From Virgibacillus sp. LDC-1 (lineage in GTDB: Bacteria; Bacillota; Bacilli; Bacillales; Amphibacillaceae): a stretch of DNA of 64,000 nt. Shown here piece after piece: positions 27,218 to 37,172 of the stretch. The DNA lies in the NCBI RefSeq assembly GCF_030137545.1, contig NZ_JARUVL010000008.1, positions 1-64,000 of the forward strand, written 5' to 3'. The position numbers and the translations under genes were made by a program. The notes beneath the pieces were generated by a model. That model saw nothing but the letters and a program-made list of their open reading frames with translations, was not told where the DNA came from and made no database searches. Positions within the stretch are counted from its first letter, which is position 1, and each line of letters begins with the position of its first letter.

Positions 27218-27317
27218 ATCTATTCTTACCTTTCTTTATCTCTCCGTATTATTCCTTTTTTTAGAACAAACATGCATACTCGTACTTTCGCATTCACCGC
27301 ATTGCTTTCCACCAAAA

Positions 27318-27363
27318 AAACGGCTCTCCCATTGCTTTTAAAAAACAATGAAAGATGCCGTTT
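27318..27363 (-). terminator. dnaC operon terminator
   Basis: AAACGGC (27318-27324) pairs with GCCGTTT (27357-27363), with an inner CATTG/CAATG stem. The minus strand ends TTTTTTT. The stem overlaps the dnaC stop codon. Confidence 0.7.
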
Positions 27364-28735
27364 ATACATGAACTGGTTCTGGTGGAATATCACTTTGATC
27401 ATACCTGTGATCTAAATCTACGAATTTATTATATTCTTTCACAAAAGCAAGTTCGACAGTTCCAACTGGACCATTACGTTGCTTTGCTAAAATGATTTCG
27501 ATAATATTCTGCTTCTCGGACTCTTTATCATAATAGTCATCACGATAAAGGAACCCTACAATATCCGCATCCTGCTCAATACTTCCTGATTCACGTAGGT
27601 CAGACATCATCGGGCGCTTATCTTGGCGTTGTTCCACGCCACGTGAAAGCTGTGAAAGTGCAATAAGTGGCACATTCAATTCACGAGCCAGTCCTTTTAA
27701 GGAACGAGAGATTTCCGAGACTTCCTGCTGACGGTTATCTCGTGAGCCAGCACTTCCTTGGATAAGCTGTAAATAATCAATTAAAATCATGCCAAGTCCA
27801 TGCTCCTGCTTTAATCGTCGACATTTTGAACGAATCTCACTTACACGAATACCTGGCGTATCATCAATATAGATTCCTGCATTAGAGAGAGAGCCCATCG
27901 CCATCGTAAGCTTTCCCCAATCCTCAGACTCTAATTGCCCATTTCTTAATCGTTGCGCATCAATGTTTCCTTCTGCACAAAGCATACGTTGCACAAGCTG
28001 TTCTGCTCCCATTTCCAGACTAAATATCGCAACGTTCTCGTCTGTATTAACAGCTACGTTTTGGGCGATATTCAATGCAAATGCGGTTTTACCCACTGAT
28101 GGACGGGCCGCAATAATAATTAAATCGTTTCGTTGGAAACCGGATGTAATTCGATCTAAATCACGGTAGCCAGTTGGGATTCCGGTTACATCCTCTTTCC
28201 GATTGTGTAGCATTTCAATATTATCGTACACATTAATCAAAACATCTTTAATCGCTTTAAATGCGCCGGAATTCTTGCGACCGGAAACTTCTAAAATACT
28301 TTTCTCCGCATCATTTAAAACATCGTCCACTTCATCTTCTTTATCATAGGAAGTGGTTACAATATCGGTTGCGGTACGTATTAATCGACGTAGTAACGCT
28401 TTTTCTTCGATAATCTTACAGTAATAACTAATATTAGCGGCTGTTGGCACACTTCCAGCTACTTCTGTTAGATAGGAAACACCACCAACCTCATCTAATA
28501 GTTTACTATCCTTTAATGCTGTCGTTACTGTAATTACATCAATTGGCTCACCATGGTCGGAAAGCTTCATCATCGTTTCAAAGATACGTTGATGCCCAGC
28601 ACGATAAAAATCATCCGGCATTAATATTTCAGATGCCGTAGAGAATGCCTCAGGCTCCAGAAAGATTGCTCCGATAACCGATTGTTCAGCTTCAATACTA
28701 TGTGGTGGTATTCGTTCATTCCATTGATCACTCAA
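27362..28735 (-). CDS. dnaC: Replicative DNA helicase DnaC (DnaB family)
   Basis: 457 aa from a TTG at 28735, chosen because GGAGG lies 7 nt upstream and the N terminus (SDQWNERIPPHSIEAEQ) then aligns with B. subtilis DnaC. N-terminal primase-interaction domain (about 10-115), linker, RecA-like motor with Walker A RPSVGKTAF and Walker B MILIDYLQL. Hexameric helicase loaded at oriC by DnaB/DnaD/DnaI; named dnaC in bacilli. Last gene of the yybS-gdpP-rplI-dnaC run. Confidence 0.97.
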   Translation of the reverse strand: MSDQWNERIPPHSIEAEQSVIGAIFLEPEAFSTASEILMPDDFYRAGHQRIFETMMKLSDHGEPIDVITVTTALKDSKLLDEVGGVSYLTEVAGSVPTAANISYYCKIIEEKALLRRLIRTATDIVTTSYDKEDEVDDVLNDAEKSILEVSGRKNSGAFKAIKDVLINVYDNIEMLHNRKEDVTGIPTGYRDLDRITSGFQRNDLIIIAARPSVGKTAFALNIAQNVAVNTDENVAIFSLEMGAEQLVQRMLCAEGNIDAQRLRNGQLESEDWGKLTMAMGSLSNAGIYIDDTPGIRVSEIRSKCRRLKQEHGLGMILIDYLQLIQGSAGSRDNRQQEVSEISRSLKGLARELNVPLIALSQLSRGVEQRQDKRPMMSDLRESGSIEQDADIVGFLYRDDYYDKESEKQNIIEIILAKQRNGPVGTVELAFVKEYNKFVDLDHRYDQSDIPPEPVHV

Positions 28736-28790
28736 AGCCTTTTCCTCCTTCACCTAAGACAAAGCATCCTTGTTTGACGCTACGAAAAGA

Positions 28791-29237
28791 TTATTGTTCC
28801 ACAACATGTACTTTAACAGAACCAGATACTTCTGGATGTAGTTTTACTGGTACAACTGTATATCCTAACGAACGAATTGGTTGTTCAAGTTCTATTTTAC
28901 GCTTATCAATTTGGTAACCGTGCTCTTTCTTTAATACATCTGCAATTTGCTTACTCGTAATGGAACCGAATAAGCGACCGCCTTCGCCAGATTTTGCTTT
29001 CATTTCAACCGTTAACGCTGCTAGCTTATCTTTTAGATTTATTGCTTCTTCTTTTTCTTCTTGTTCAAGCTGATCTTGTTTTTTCTTTTGTGCATCTAGC
29101 CCTTTTAAGTTACCAGGCGTTGCTTCAACAGCCATGTTGTTCTTCAACAAATAATTACGTGCATAGCCGTCTGACACATTCTTTACTTCACCTTTTTTTC
29201 CTTTTCCTTTCACGTCTTTCACAAAAATTACTTTCAT
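28791..29237 (-). CDS. rplI: 50S ribosomal protein L9
   Basis: 148 aa. Typical L9: N-terminal [18 protein letters not shown] globular RNA-binding domain with [11 protein letters not shown], a long connecting helix (about 45-75), and a C-terminal domain ([14 protein letters not shown] onward). Binds 23S rRNA near the L1 stalk. Its ATG overlaps the gdpP stop by 4 nt. Confidence 0.98.
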   Translation of the reverse strand: MKVIFVKDVKGKGKKGEVKNVSDGYARNYLLKNNMAVEATPGNLKGLDAQKKKQDQLEQEEKEEAINLKDKLAALTVEMKAKSGEGGRLFGSITSKQIADVLKKEHGYQIDKRKIELEQPIRSLGYTVVPVKLHPEVSGSVKVHVVEQ

Positions 29238-31207
29238 TCTGATTCTCTCCCTTCATCATACGCTTCCAGCATATCCTTCAACAGTTCTTCTGCATCATCT
29301 ACTGTTGTATCCTCTAATTGTGTCGCGGCATTTGTTAAATGACCGCCACCATTCATTTTTTCCATTATTACTTGCACATTAATGGCTCCGAGTGAACGTG
29401 CACTAATCCCTATCCTTCCGTCCTTTCGTTCTGAAATAACGAAGGAAGCACTTATGCCACTCATCGTTAAGAGTGTATCAGCTGTTTGTGCAATCAATAC
29501 AGGATCATATATTTCACCTGGATTTGCCTTTGCAATCGCAATATGATCGCGGAATATTCTCGCACGCTCCACTAGCTTACTACGTTTTACATAACGATCT
29601 AAGTCCTCTTTCATCAATTGCTGCACGAGTACCGTGTCAGCACCTTTTGATCGTAAATAAGAGGCAGCATCAAACGTACGTGAGCCGGTTCGTAATGTAA
29701 AGCTTTTCGTATCTACTATAATACCAGCTAATAATGCCGTTGCCTCTAGCATCTTTAGCTTCGGACCTTTTGGTTGGTATTCCAGCAACTCGGTTACGAG
29801 CTCTGCTGTTGATGAGGCATATGGCTCCATGTACACTAACGTTGGATTTTCAATAAAGTCCTCTGCCCGACGATGGTGATCAATAACAACTTTATATTCT
29901 GTTTTATTTAATAAGCGTTCATCCACAACCATCGATGGTTTATGCGTATCGACAACAACAACAAGGCTATTCGATGATACAAGCTCTTCCGCTTCATTCG
30001 GATCGATAAAATGCTGCCACAGCTCTTCATCTTCTTTGATTGCTTTTACTAACCGGTGAACACCTGTATCAATATCATCTGGATCAAAAACAATATATCC
30101 TTTCACCTGATTGCGCTTCGCAATGTTCAATATGCCAATTGCTGCACCTAGGGCATCCATGTCTGGAGATTTATGTCCCATAATAATGACGTTATCACTT
30201 GCTTTCACAAGCTCCTTCATCGCATGAGAAATGACCCTTGCTCTTACTCTTGTGCGTTTTTCCATTGGATTCGTCTTACCACCGTAAAAGCGAACCTTAC
30301 CGGAATCATCTTTAATGGCAACCTGATCACCGCCACGTCCTAAAGCAAGATCAAGACTTGATTGGGCATTTGCTCCAAGTGCTGGCAATGTTTTTTTACC
30401 TAATCCTATCCCAATACTAATCGTCAATGGTATATTTTGTTCACTCGTTATTTCCCGTACCGTATCTAATATATGAAATTTCGATTGTTCAAGCTGGTTA
30501 AGAATTTCATTCGTACCGACTGCTAGAAAGCGATCCTGCGATGTTCGCTTTAAGTAAAGTCCATACTGCTGTGACCATTCATTAAGTACTGCAGTTACTT
30601 CTGAATTCAATTGACTCTTTATCGCATCATCCATGTTTTGCGTGATTTCATCGTAATTATCTAGGAAAATAATCGCTAAAATTGTTTGATCATTTTGGTA
30701 CAATGTCTCCATTTCAGCTTGCTTTGTGCGATCAAAAAAGTAAAGAAGTCGTTCTTCTTTCTTGATTGTTGTTTGAAATTCGACTTGTTCCAGCCGTACC
30801 CACACTTCTTCGTTATCTTCCTTAATAGCAGGAATTAAAGCCTCAGAAATCTCATTTAGTGATTTTCCAACAATTGAGTCTTCTTCCCAAAATTGATTCA
30901 TATATGAATTCGTCCACTCCACCTTATAATCCTCACTAAAAAGAATGATACCAATGGGCATTTCTAGCAATGCCTCTTCACCAACCTTTTTCAGGCGATA
31001 GGACAAGGTGGAAATGTATTTTTCCGTTTCTGTTATAATCATTCGTTCGGTACGAATGCTATTATAAAAGGACGCAGCTAACAATAAAGTCATTACAATA
31101 CCAAGCATCCATTGGTAATACCAAATCACACCAAGCAATAAAAAGGACAACAAATAAATTATCCATAAATGTCTGCCAAGTGCGGGCTTCTTTTGTAAAT
31201 TCGGCAT
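29234..31207 (-). CDS. gdpP: Cyclic-di-AMP phosphodiesterase GdpP (YybT)
   Basis: 657 aa. Two membrane helices (about 13-50), a heme-binding-type PAS domain (about 80-150), a degenerate GGDEF domain (about 170-300), then DHH ([37 protein letters not shown]) and DHHA1 ([10 protein letters not shown]). It hydrolyses c-di-AMP to pApA and so tunes potassium and wall homeostasis. AGGAG precedes the ATG. Downstream of yybS, overlapping rplI. Confidence 0.97.
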   Translation of the reverse strand: MPNLQKKPALGRHLWIIYLLSFLLLGVIWYYQWMLGIVMTLLLAASFYNSIRTERMIITETEKYISTLSYRLKKVGEEALLEMPIGIILFSEDYKVEWTNSYMNQFWEEDSIVGKSLNEISEALIPAIKEDNEEVWVRLEQVEFQTTIKKEERLLYFFDRTKQAEMETLYQNDQTILAIIFLDNYDEITQNMDDAIKSQLNSEVTAVLNEWSQQYGLYLKRTSQDRFLAVGTNEILNQLEQSKFHILDTVREITSEQNIPLTISIGIGLGKKTLPALGANAQSSLDLALGRGGDQVAIKDDSGKVRFYGGKTNPMEKRTRVRARVISHAMKELVKASDNVIIMGHKSPDMDALGAAIGILNIAKRNQVKGYIVFDPDDIDTGVHRLVKAIKEDEELWQHFIDPNEAEELVSSNSLVVVVDTHKPSMVVDERLLNKTEYKVVIDHHRRAEDFIENPTLVYMEPYASSTAELVTELLEYQPKGPKLKMLEATALLAGIIVDTKSFTLRTGSRTFDAASYLRSKGADTVLVQQLMKEDLDRYVKRSKLVERARIFRDHIAIAKANPGEIYDPVLIAQTADTLLTMSGISASFVISERKDGRIGISARSLGAINVQVIMEKMNGGGHLTNAATQLEDTTVDDAEELLKDMLEAYDEGRESE

Positions 31208-31285
31208 AGAAATTCAGCTCCTACTACTCATCACCTTTTCACGTTAAAGGAATGGATCAATTGAAAGGTGACAAGGCCTATTTTT

Positions 31286-32227
31286 CTACTTCTTTGAAAC
31301 CCGTTCCCTTAAACGGAATCCTATGTCAATTATACCTAAGATTCGAACCAAAGGAAGTAGAATGAAAGGGATGATCACGATAAAAACAATTAGCAAAATA
31401 GGGATTGCTTTCGTTAGTTTTTTCTCGTGTGCATAGAAAAAAACAAAGGAAAGACCTTGAATAACCATGAAAAATCCAGCTAGCATTAATACGTTTTGAA
31501 CACCTAGGAATAAGATTCCGTTCGGATCAGGCTGAAAAAATGAAACAATCATGGCAACAAAGTATATCCACACGATTGCTACTGGAAAACGTAGCATGCG
31601 AAATGGTGGAAATTGATAGGTCTTCTTTTCTATCCGATTAATTAATTTATAGCTTAACCATTGACTAACCAATGCAAATAACATCGACATGACAACAAAC
31701 ATGACCGGGATTAAGTTCTTTACCATTAAGAACTGCTGCTCTAATAATTCTATTTGGCCTTCTATTTGATCCTCGACTCCAAGTTGCTGCATCATATCTC
31801 TACTCATTTGCATCGATTGCTGGATCATATTATCAAACTCTGCAGTGAAATTGATTTGGAATACGATTTGACTAAATAAAAAGGAAAACAACATACCGAT
31901 AACAAAGCCAACTGTTCCTCGAGCCCAGGCCTCGTATGGACTAGCGCGGTGATGCATGGCAGTACCAATCATAATTCCCCCCGCTGCAGCTAACAGCGTA
32001 ATGGGAATCGAGATGACGGTCGCAAAAAGCATCGTAATTACTGCGGCTGCGACAAACATGAGTAAGCTTGGCTTCCAATCATATCGGTAAGAAAAAATGA
32101 TAAATGGAATTGGTAGTAAAAACACCGTTATTACTGAGAAAAATGAAAAGTACCACCATAAAAGCATAAGCACTACGAAAATAGCTGTTAATAGGGCACC
32201 ATCTGTTATTTTTTTCGATTGATTCAT
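31286..32227 (-). CDS. yybS: YybS family membrane protein (DUF2232)
   Basis: 313 aa from the ATG at 32227 (GAGGTG 6 nt upstream). About eight membrane helices, DUF2232. YybS is conserved upstream of gdpP-rplI in bacilli; its function is unknown, although the fold resembles substrate-binding S components of ECF transporters. Full length. Confidence 0.88.
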   Translation of the reverse strand: MNQSKKITDGALLTAIFVVLMLLWWYFSFFSVITVFLLPIPFIIFSYRYDWKPSLLMFVAAAVITMLFATVISIPITLLAAAGGIMIGTAMHHRASPYEAWARGTVGFVIGMLFSFLFSQIVFQINFTAEFDNMIQQSMQMSRDMMQQLGVEDQIEGQIELLEQQFLMVKNLIPVMFVVMSMLFALVSQWLSYKLINRIEKKTYQFPPFRMLRFPVAIVWIYFVAMIVSFFQPDPNGILFLGVQNVLMLAGFFMVIQGLSFVFFYAHEKKLTKAIPILLIVFIVIIPFILLPLVRILGIIDIGFRLRERVSKK

Positions 32228-32561
32228 TATTTGCACCTCGTTCAATATCGCGAAGACAGGAATAAATATTGGTCTATTTTTTCATCCGCCTATTTTTTCT
32301 CTCTAGAGAAAGGGATATTTTTTTATTTCATTCTAATATGATAACATGATTTTCATCGAATTTGGAAAGAGAACGAATGGAAACATGGATTTACAGATAT
32401 TTCGGAAAGAAGGTTGAGTGGTTTAGGTTGGGGAAAAGCGCTATTTCTACTTGAAATGAAGCATTCGGTTCAGCATAAGCCGCTTTTTTACACGTTTCAG
32501 TCTTTCATCTATTATAATAGAGTTGGTTGACTAGATGAATACATATTAAAGGATGAAGATA
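32228..32561. other. Gap between divergent yybS and the DUF1189-like gene
   Basis: 334 bp without a gene. It contains a 10-bp palindrome TCTCTAGAGA (32300-32309) and a consensus -10 TATAAT (32513-32518) facing right, for which I find no good -35 at normal spacing. Nothing else is evident. Confidence 0.4.
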
Positions 32562-33053
32562 ATGATTTTTTGGACGATGTTCACACAAAGCTTACGACTT
32601 CCTAATAAACAAGCTGTTTTTCGTTTAAATCGAACAGGTATGGATATCACGGTCTTTTATATGTTTATACTGCTTGGTTTTGTATCCGTTCCAACACTGA
32701 TTGACGTTTTAACCGAAACAAATGGAATGACCGCAAATATGAATATATTATTTCGACTAATCTACTTTTTTATTTTTTCTTATTTGCCGTTAACCATTGT
32801 CATTTTTATATTACTATCCCTCCTCGCCTATATTGCAACAGGAATTGCTCACCTTATGAAAAGGAAGCTTAAATTTTCGATATTATGGAAAATGAGTGCA
32901 TATACCACAACAATTCCATTTTTATTCTATACAGTAGCAGCCACTTTTTTTTCGGTGCACGATATGATTATTATTCTATTTATTGTGTATTCTCTCGTTT
33001 TGTTAATCAAGATCATTTCCATCTACCCAAAACGGAAGAAACATGCATCATAA
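32562..33053 (+). CDS. DUF1189-like small membrane protein
   Basis: 163 aa from the second ATG (32562), which has AAAGG at better spacing than the ATG at 32553. Four membrane helices (about 25-45, 66-92, 108-128, 134-150) with an N-terminal MIFWTMFTQSLRLPNKQAVF resembling the FxSLxxPKxxAxFR start of DUF1189 proteins. The family assignment is tentative and function unknown. Ends at a bidirectional hairpin. Confidence 0.6.
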   Translation: MIFWTMFTQSLRLPNKQAVFRLNRTGMDITVFYMFILLGFVSVPTLIDVLTETNGMTANMNILFRLIYFFIFSYLPLTIVIFILLSLLAYIATGIAHLMKRKLKFSILWKMSAYTTTIPFLFYTVAATFFSVHDMIIILFIVYSLVLLIKIISIYPKRKKHAS

Positions 33054-33069
33054 TGACTGTTGTTTATTC

Positions 33070-33112
33070 ATATGAAAAGAAATCGGTTAATATTTCCGAT
33101 TTCTTTTCATAT
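33070..33112. terminator. Bidirectional terminator between convergent genes
   Basis: ATATGAAAAGAAATCGG (33070-33086) and CCGATTTCTTTTCATAT (33096-33112) are perfect 17-bp arms with a 9-base loop. Confidence 0.85.
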
Positions 33113-33118
33113 CCAGCT

Positions 33119-34045
33119 TTATTGCTCCCAAATGATATCTCCAATGCCTGCGGTTTGATAGCCTAATGATGCCAGCTTTTTCTGAAATTGCTTGCTCGTT
33201 AAGATTTCGTTTAAATGATTAATTAATGCGTTATTTTGTGCTGTTTTCAAAACAACTAAATCATAGCTTTCCTCGACCATGGGGACAAAGTCGATTCCAG
33301 CTACCTTTGCCACGGTTTCAATGCCAACACCAACATCAGCCGATCCATTTGCAATCATCGAGGCAACGTTTAGATGACTCGATTGTTCGTTCGAATAGCC
33401 TGCAACCGCTTGTTTATTAATATGATGTAAGCGAAATTTCTCATCTAATAACACTCTAGCTCCTGCACCAGGCTCGCGATTCACCATCACAATATTCGGC
33501 TTTTTTAAATCTGCCCACGCATAAATTTCCTTTGGATTTCCTGACGCTACGTATAATCCGGCCGTTCGCTTAATAAATCGAAAAACAATAAATGATTGGC
33601 TCACTAACAGCTTGCGGACATAAGGAATATTATATTTACCGGTATCTCCATCAAACAAATGAACGCTTGCAATTGCTACCTTTCCTTCATACATTGCGAT
33701 TAGTCCGTCCAAACTTCCTTTATGCGTACGAAGTGGACGAATGGAAGCTGATTTGTTCTCCAGCTCCTGTGCTAATATATCTAAACTATTGTCTTGACCA
33801 CTAATAACAACCGCTTGTTCTGATCCAGCTTCTATTCTGCTTTCTGCCTGTACAGGCGCAGAAACACCTTGCTGTCCTCTTCGTTTATAGTGCTCCAGCT
33901 CCATGGCATCTACACGCATTTGCCGACCCACACGGAATGCCTGAAGCTCTCCTTTTTTAATCAAATCATATACGGTTAGCTTTGATACCTTTAATAGACG
34001 TGCAATTTCTTCTGTCGTATAAGACTCATTTTGCGACACGAGCAA
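33119..34045 (-). CDS. HTH regulator with periplasmic-binding-like domain (YvgK type), molybdate operon regulator
   Basis: 308 aa. N-terminal excisionase/MerR-type helix-turn-helix (about 8-55: YTTEEIARLLKVSKLTVYDL start) and a C-terminal PBP-like domain (about 90-305), the combination found in B. subtilis YvgK beside yvgL/yvgM. The sensor half is like a substrate-binding protein, so it likely senses molybdate or tungstate, or a molybdenum-cofactor signal, directly. Divergent from modABC, with a repeat-rich 116-bp gap between them. Confidence 0.85.
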   Translation of the reverse strand: MLVSQNESYTTEEIARLLKVSKLTVYDLIKKGELQAFRVGRQMRVDAMELEHYKRRGQQGVSAPVQAESRIEAGSEQAVVISGQDNSLDILAQELENKSASIRPLRTHKGSLDGLIAMYEGKVAIASVHLFDGDTGKYNIPYVRKLLVSQSFIVFRFIKRTAGLYVASGNPKEIYAWADLKKPNIVMVNREPGAGARVLLDEKFRLHHINKQAVAGYSNEQSSHLNVASMIANGSADVGVGIETVAKVAGIDFVPMVEESYDLVVLKTAQNNALINHLNEILTSKQFQKKLASLGYQTAGIGDIIWEQ

Positions 34046-34080
34046 TCACCTCACTCTTTCCTTTATTTAGTTTATCATTT

Positions 34081-34144
34081 ACTTTACAACTAAATCTACT
34101 TATAATTAGTTATAAGTAATTATAATTAGCTATATCTACTTATA
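34081..34144. promoter_or_regulatory. Phased repeat operator between the YvgK-like regulator and modABC
   Basis: A 20-bp period is visible. TATAATTAG occurs at 34101 and 34121, and ATCTACTTATA at 34094-34104 and 34134-34144 (40 bp apart). A palindrome CTTATAA-TTAG-TTATAAG is at 34099-34116. Two helical turns between units would put successive regulator dimers on one face of DNA, covering the modA ribosome-site side as well. Binding by the divergent regulator is inferred. Confidence 0.6.
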
Positions 34145-34161
34145 TTTAATGGAGGATAATC

Positions 34162-34941
34162 ATGAAAAAGACACAGTTATTCACTTTACTTTTTATCGCA
34201 GTTACTATTTTCTTAGCTGGTTGCAGTAATGACAAGCAGGATGAAGCCGAAAAGAAAACAGAATTAACGATTTCTGCAGCAATTAGTCTGACCGATGCAT
34301 TAGCAGAAATAAAAGATACATATGAAAAAGAAAATAATGTAGCGCTTGTTTTTAATCTCGGCGGTTCTGGTAAATTGGCACAGCAAATTGAGCAAGGCGC
34401 TCCAACAGACATTTTTATTTCTGCGAATCAGGATTGGATGGACAAGCTTGAAAGCGAGAATTTTATTTTAAAGGATACACGGGCTGACATTACCGGTAAC
34501 AAAATTGTTTTGATTACTGGAGCTGATTCCAAGCTCGAATATAAGGCATTTGCAGACATAAATGCAAAGGATGTAGCGAAAATCGCGATTGGGAATCCTG
34601 AAAGTGTTCCTGCTGGAAAATATGCGCAGCAAGCATTGCAGCAATTAGAAAAATGGAGTACGCTTGAGAAACAATTAGTGCTTGCCAAGGATGTACGGCA
34701 AGTATTAACGTATGTAGAAACAGGAAACACCGATATCGGATTCGTTTATGAAAGTGATGCACTTGTATCAAACAAAATTAAAGTACTGGCAGCAGCAAAA
34801 GCTGGGATGCATGACCCGATTATTTATCCAGGTGCGGTAGTCGCTGATACAAAACATGAGAAGGAAGCTAAAAACTTTCTCACCTTTCTAGAAAGTGATG
34901 AAGCACAGAAAATTTTAAATAACTATGGATTCCGTAAATAA
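34162..34941 (+). CDS. modA: Molybdate ABC transporter substrate-binding lipoprotein ModA
   Basis: 259 aa. Lipoprotein signal with lipobox LAGC (Cys about 21). The mature protein is ModA type: TISAAISLTDALAEI, NLGGSGKLAQQIEQG and PTDIFISANQDWMD carry the anion-binding Ser/Thr region. Captures molybdate or tungstate outside the membrane. TGGAGGA precedes the ATG. First gene of modABC. Confidence 0.95.
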   Translation: MKKTQLFTLLFIAVTIFLAGCSNDKQDEAEKKTELTISAAISLTDALAEIKDTYEKENNVALVFNLGGSGKLAQQIEQGAPTDIFISANQDWMDKLESENFILKDTRADITGNKIVLITGADSKLEYKAFADINAKDVAKIAIGNPESVPAGKYAQQALQQLEKWSTLEKQLVLAKDVRQVLTYVETGNTDIGFVYESDALVSNKIKVLAAAKAGMHDPIIYPGAVVADTKHEKEAKNFLTFLESDEAQKILNNYGFRK

Positions 34942-34958
34942 ACCTAGGTGGATTGCAG

Positions 34959-35651
34959 ATGACAGATATTCAATTATCGCCATTATGGCTTTCTTTTAAA
35001 ACAGCATTTATCGCAACAATCATTGTTTTTATTGTTGGCGTGTTTTTAGCGCGTATTATTGGAAGAAATGATTTTCCTGGAAAAAGTATTGTAGAAGCCG
35101 TTATCTTGCTTCCGCTTGTACTTCCTCCGACCGTTGTTGGATTCGGCCTATTATTCTTATTCGGAAAAAATGGTCCGATTGGGCAACTACTAATGAATTG
35201 GTTTGATGTTCAAATTGTTTTTTCATGGTATGCAGTTATCATCGCTGCCGTCGTTGTTTCATTTCCTTTAATGTATCAAAGTGCAGCTGGCGCATTTCAA
35301 CAATACGATGCCAATATGGAAAATGCCGCCTACACGATGGGCGCTTCTAAATGGAAAGTATTCTGGACGATTTCCTTCCGGTTAGCATGGCCGGGATTGT
35401 TAGCTGGGCTTGTTTTATCCTTTGCTCGTGCGCTTGGAGAATTTGGGGCTACCTTAATGCTTGCAGGCTATATACCAAATGTGACTGATACGATTCCACT
35501 GGCGATTTATTTCGCAGTAGAATCTGGAAACATGGAACTCGCATCGTTTTGGGTTATTATTATCGTTGCACTTGGATTTTCGGCCATCCTTTGGTTGAAT
35601 TGGTGGAGTAAACGAAATATGATGCGTTATACAGCGAAGCGATCAAAATAA
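34959..35651 (+). CDS. modB: Molybdate ABC transporter permease ModB
   Basis: 230 aa from the ATG at 34959 (AGGTGG 7 nt upstream). Five to six membrane helices with the EAA loop NAAYTMGASKWKVFW (about 128-142), the contact with ModC. Homodimeric channel for molybdate. 17 nt after modA. Confidence 0.95.
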   Translation: MTDIQLSPLWLSFKTAFIATIIVFIVGVFLARIIGRNDFPGKSIVEAVILLPLVLPPTVVGFGLLFLFGKNGPIGQLLMNWFDVQIVFSWYAVIIAAVVVSFPLMYQSAAGAFQQYDANMENAAYTMGASKWKVFWTISFRLAWPGLLAGLVLSFARALGEFGATLMLAGYIPNVTDTIPLAIYFAVESGNMELASFWVIIIVALGFSAILWLNWWSKRNMMRYTAKRSK

Positions 35652-35681
35652 TAATGTGGGTAGAGCAGAGGAGGAAGAGTC

Positions 35682-36317
35682 ATGCTGGAAGTCGAGATAA
35701 AGAAACAACTTTCCCATTTTGAATTACAAGCAACTTTTACCGTGAAAAATGAAATTGTTGTTTTATTCGGTCCTTCTGGTGCTGGAAAAACAACAATTCT
35801 CCATAGTATCGCAGGAATTACAAAAGCCGATCAAGGGATCATTCGTTTACATGACAGCGTATTGTTTCATTCGGAGCAAAAAATCGCTGTTCCAATTCAG
35901 CGGAGGAAAATTGGCTATCTTTTTCAGGATTATGCCCTTTTCCCACACATGACGGTCTGGAAGAATATTGCGTACGGAATGAAAAACGAAACGTTAGCAA
36001 AGCAAGTGATTAAAGAACTAACGATTGACCATTTAATCGCACAATACCCGCATCAAATTTCAGGTGGGGAAAAGCAGCGTGTTGCGCTGGCACGTGCATT
36101 AGCAACAGAGCCTGACCTGCTTTTGCTAGACGAGCCGTTTTCTGCTTTGGATGATAAAACAAGATTGCGAAGCCATGAGGAGCTGTTACGACTTCATACA
36201 TTATGGCAAATTCCTATTATTATGGTAACGCATAGTCATGAGGAAGCATTAAAGCTTGGAAATCGTGTGCTTTATGTGGAGCATGGAACACTCCATACAG
36301 CGTCTGTTCCTTCTTAA
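35682..36317 (+). CDS. modC: Molybdate ABC transporter ATPase (ModC type, no TOBE domain)
   Basis: 211 aa. Walker A GPSGAGKTT (near 31-39), Q-loop FQDYALFPH, signature SGGEKQR, Walker B LLLLDEPFSALD, H-loop MVTHSHEEA. ModC of enteric bacteria is about 350 aa with a C-terminal molybdate-sensing TOBE domain; this one stops at the nucleotide-binding core, so regulatory sensing may reside in the YvgK-like regulator instead. 30 nt after modB, RBS GGAGGAAG. Function in molybdate uptake is inferred from the operon. Confidence 0.9.
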   Translation: MLEVEIKKQLSHFELQATFTVKNEIVVLFGPSGAGKTTILHSIAGITKADQGIIRLHDSVLFHSEQKIAVPIQRRKIGYLFQDYALFPHMTVWKNIAYGMKNETLAKQVIKELTIDHLIAQYPHQISGGEKQRVALARALATEPDLLLLDEPFSALDDKTRLRSHEELLRLHTLWQIPIIMVTHSHEEALKLGNRVLYVEHGTLHTASVPS

Positions 36318-36368
36318 TTTAGATTTACGAAGCATTCCTGGAAAGCTTGATTAGAATATAATATACAA

Positions 36369-36413
36369 AAAAACCTTCAACCGCTGATTATAAATCAGGT
36401 GTTGAAGGTTTTT
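36369..36413. terminator. Bidirectional terminator between modC and rpsR
   Basis: AACCTTCAAC and GTTGAAGGTT pair, extended by an inner CTGATT/AATCAG stem, with A and T runs on both sides. Confidence 0.85.
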
Positions 36414-36417
36414 CTCT

Positions 36418-36648
36418 TTACTCCGCTACAAACGGCAATAATGCCATTTGACGAGCACGTTTGATTGCTTTTGTAAGCTTACGTTGATATTTAGCTGAAG
36501 TTCCAGTTACACGACGAGGAAGAATTTTTCCACGATCGGAAACGAAACGCTTTAAAAGCTCAACATCTTTATAGTCAATGTGTGTAATTCCGTTTGCTGT
36601 GAAAAAACACACTTTACGACGCTTTGCACGTCCGCGACGAGCTGCCAT
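36418..36648 (-). CDS. rpsR: 30S ribosomal protein S18
   Basis: 76 aa from the ATG at 36648 (AAAGGAG upstream); nine extra upstream codons contain the ribosome site itself. Conserved [13 protein letters not shown] start and [18 protein letters not shown] core. Forms a heterodimer with S6 on the 30S platform. Last gene of rpsF-ssb-rpsR. Confidence 0.98.
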   Translation of the reverse strand: MAARRGRAKRRKVCFFTANGITHIDYKDVELLKRFVSDRGKILPRRVTGTSAKYQRKLTKAIKRARQMALLPFVAE

Positions 36649-36695
36649 TCGTATCACTCCTTTATCTGTATTCACCGATTCCTACCTCATTCTAA

Positions 36696-37157
36696 TTAGA
36701 ATGGAAGGTCGTCATCTGAAATATCGATAGGCTCTCCGTTATCTTTAAACGGATCGTCCTCAAATTGCTTATCTTGGTTTTGATTCTGATTCGGCTGGAA
36801 ACCATATTGATCTTGTCCTCCACGGTTAGGAGAAGAACCTTTTGTTTCCAGAAATTGCACATTATCTGCCACAACTTCTGTAATGTAGACCATTTTTCCA
36901 TCCTGGCCTTCGAAGGAACGCGTTTGAATTCGTCCATCTACACCGATCATACTACCTTTTTTCATATAATTAGCAAGGTTTTCAGCTGGTCTACGCCAAA
37001 TGACACAATTGATAAAATCAGCTTCACGATTGCCTTGCTGATTCGTAAATGGTCGGTTAACGGCAACTGTAAAATTAGCTACAGCTACTCCGTTTGGTGT
37101 ATAACGTAAATCAGGATCCTTCGTTAACCTGCCGACAAGTACGACGCGATTTAACAT
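36696..37157 (-). CDS. ssb: Single-stranded DNA-binding protein SSB
   Basis: 153 aa from the ATG at 37157 (AGGGG 8 nt upstream). N-terminal OB fold (1-105; [19 protein letters not shown] start), a Gln/Asn-rich disordered linker, and the acidic protein-interaction tip DDDLPF. Between rpsF and rpsR as in all bacilli. Confidence 0.98.
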   Translation of the reverse strand: MLNRVVLVGRLTKDPDLRYTPNGVAVANFTVAVNRPFTNQQGNREADFINCVIWRRPAENLANYMKKGSMIGVDGRIQTRSFEGQDGKMVYITEVVADNVQFLETKGSSPNRGGQDQYGFQPNQNQNQDKQFEDDPFKDNGEPIDISDDDLPF

Positions 37158-37172
37158 CAGAATCACCCCTTA

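Noticed and set aside
27092-27415. 107-codon frame upstream of purA
   Set aside because: It runs through the purA promoter, PurR operator and dnaC terminator.
34081-34144. CRISPR-like or satellite repeat reading of the modA upstream repeats
   Set aside because: Units are about 20 bp without spacers and sit at a divergent promoter, so an operator is the simpler reading.
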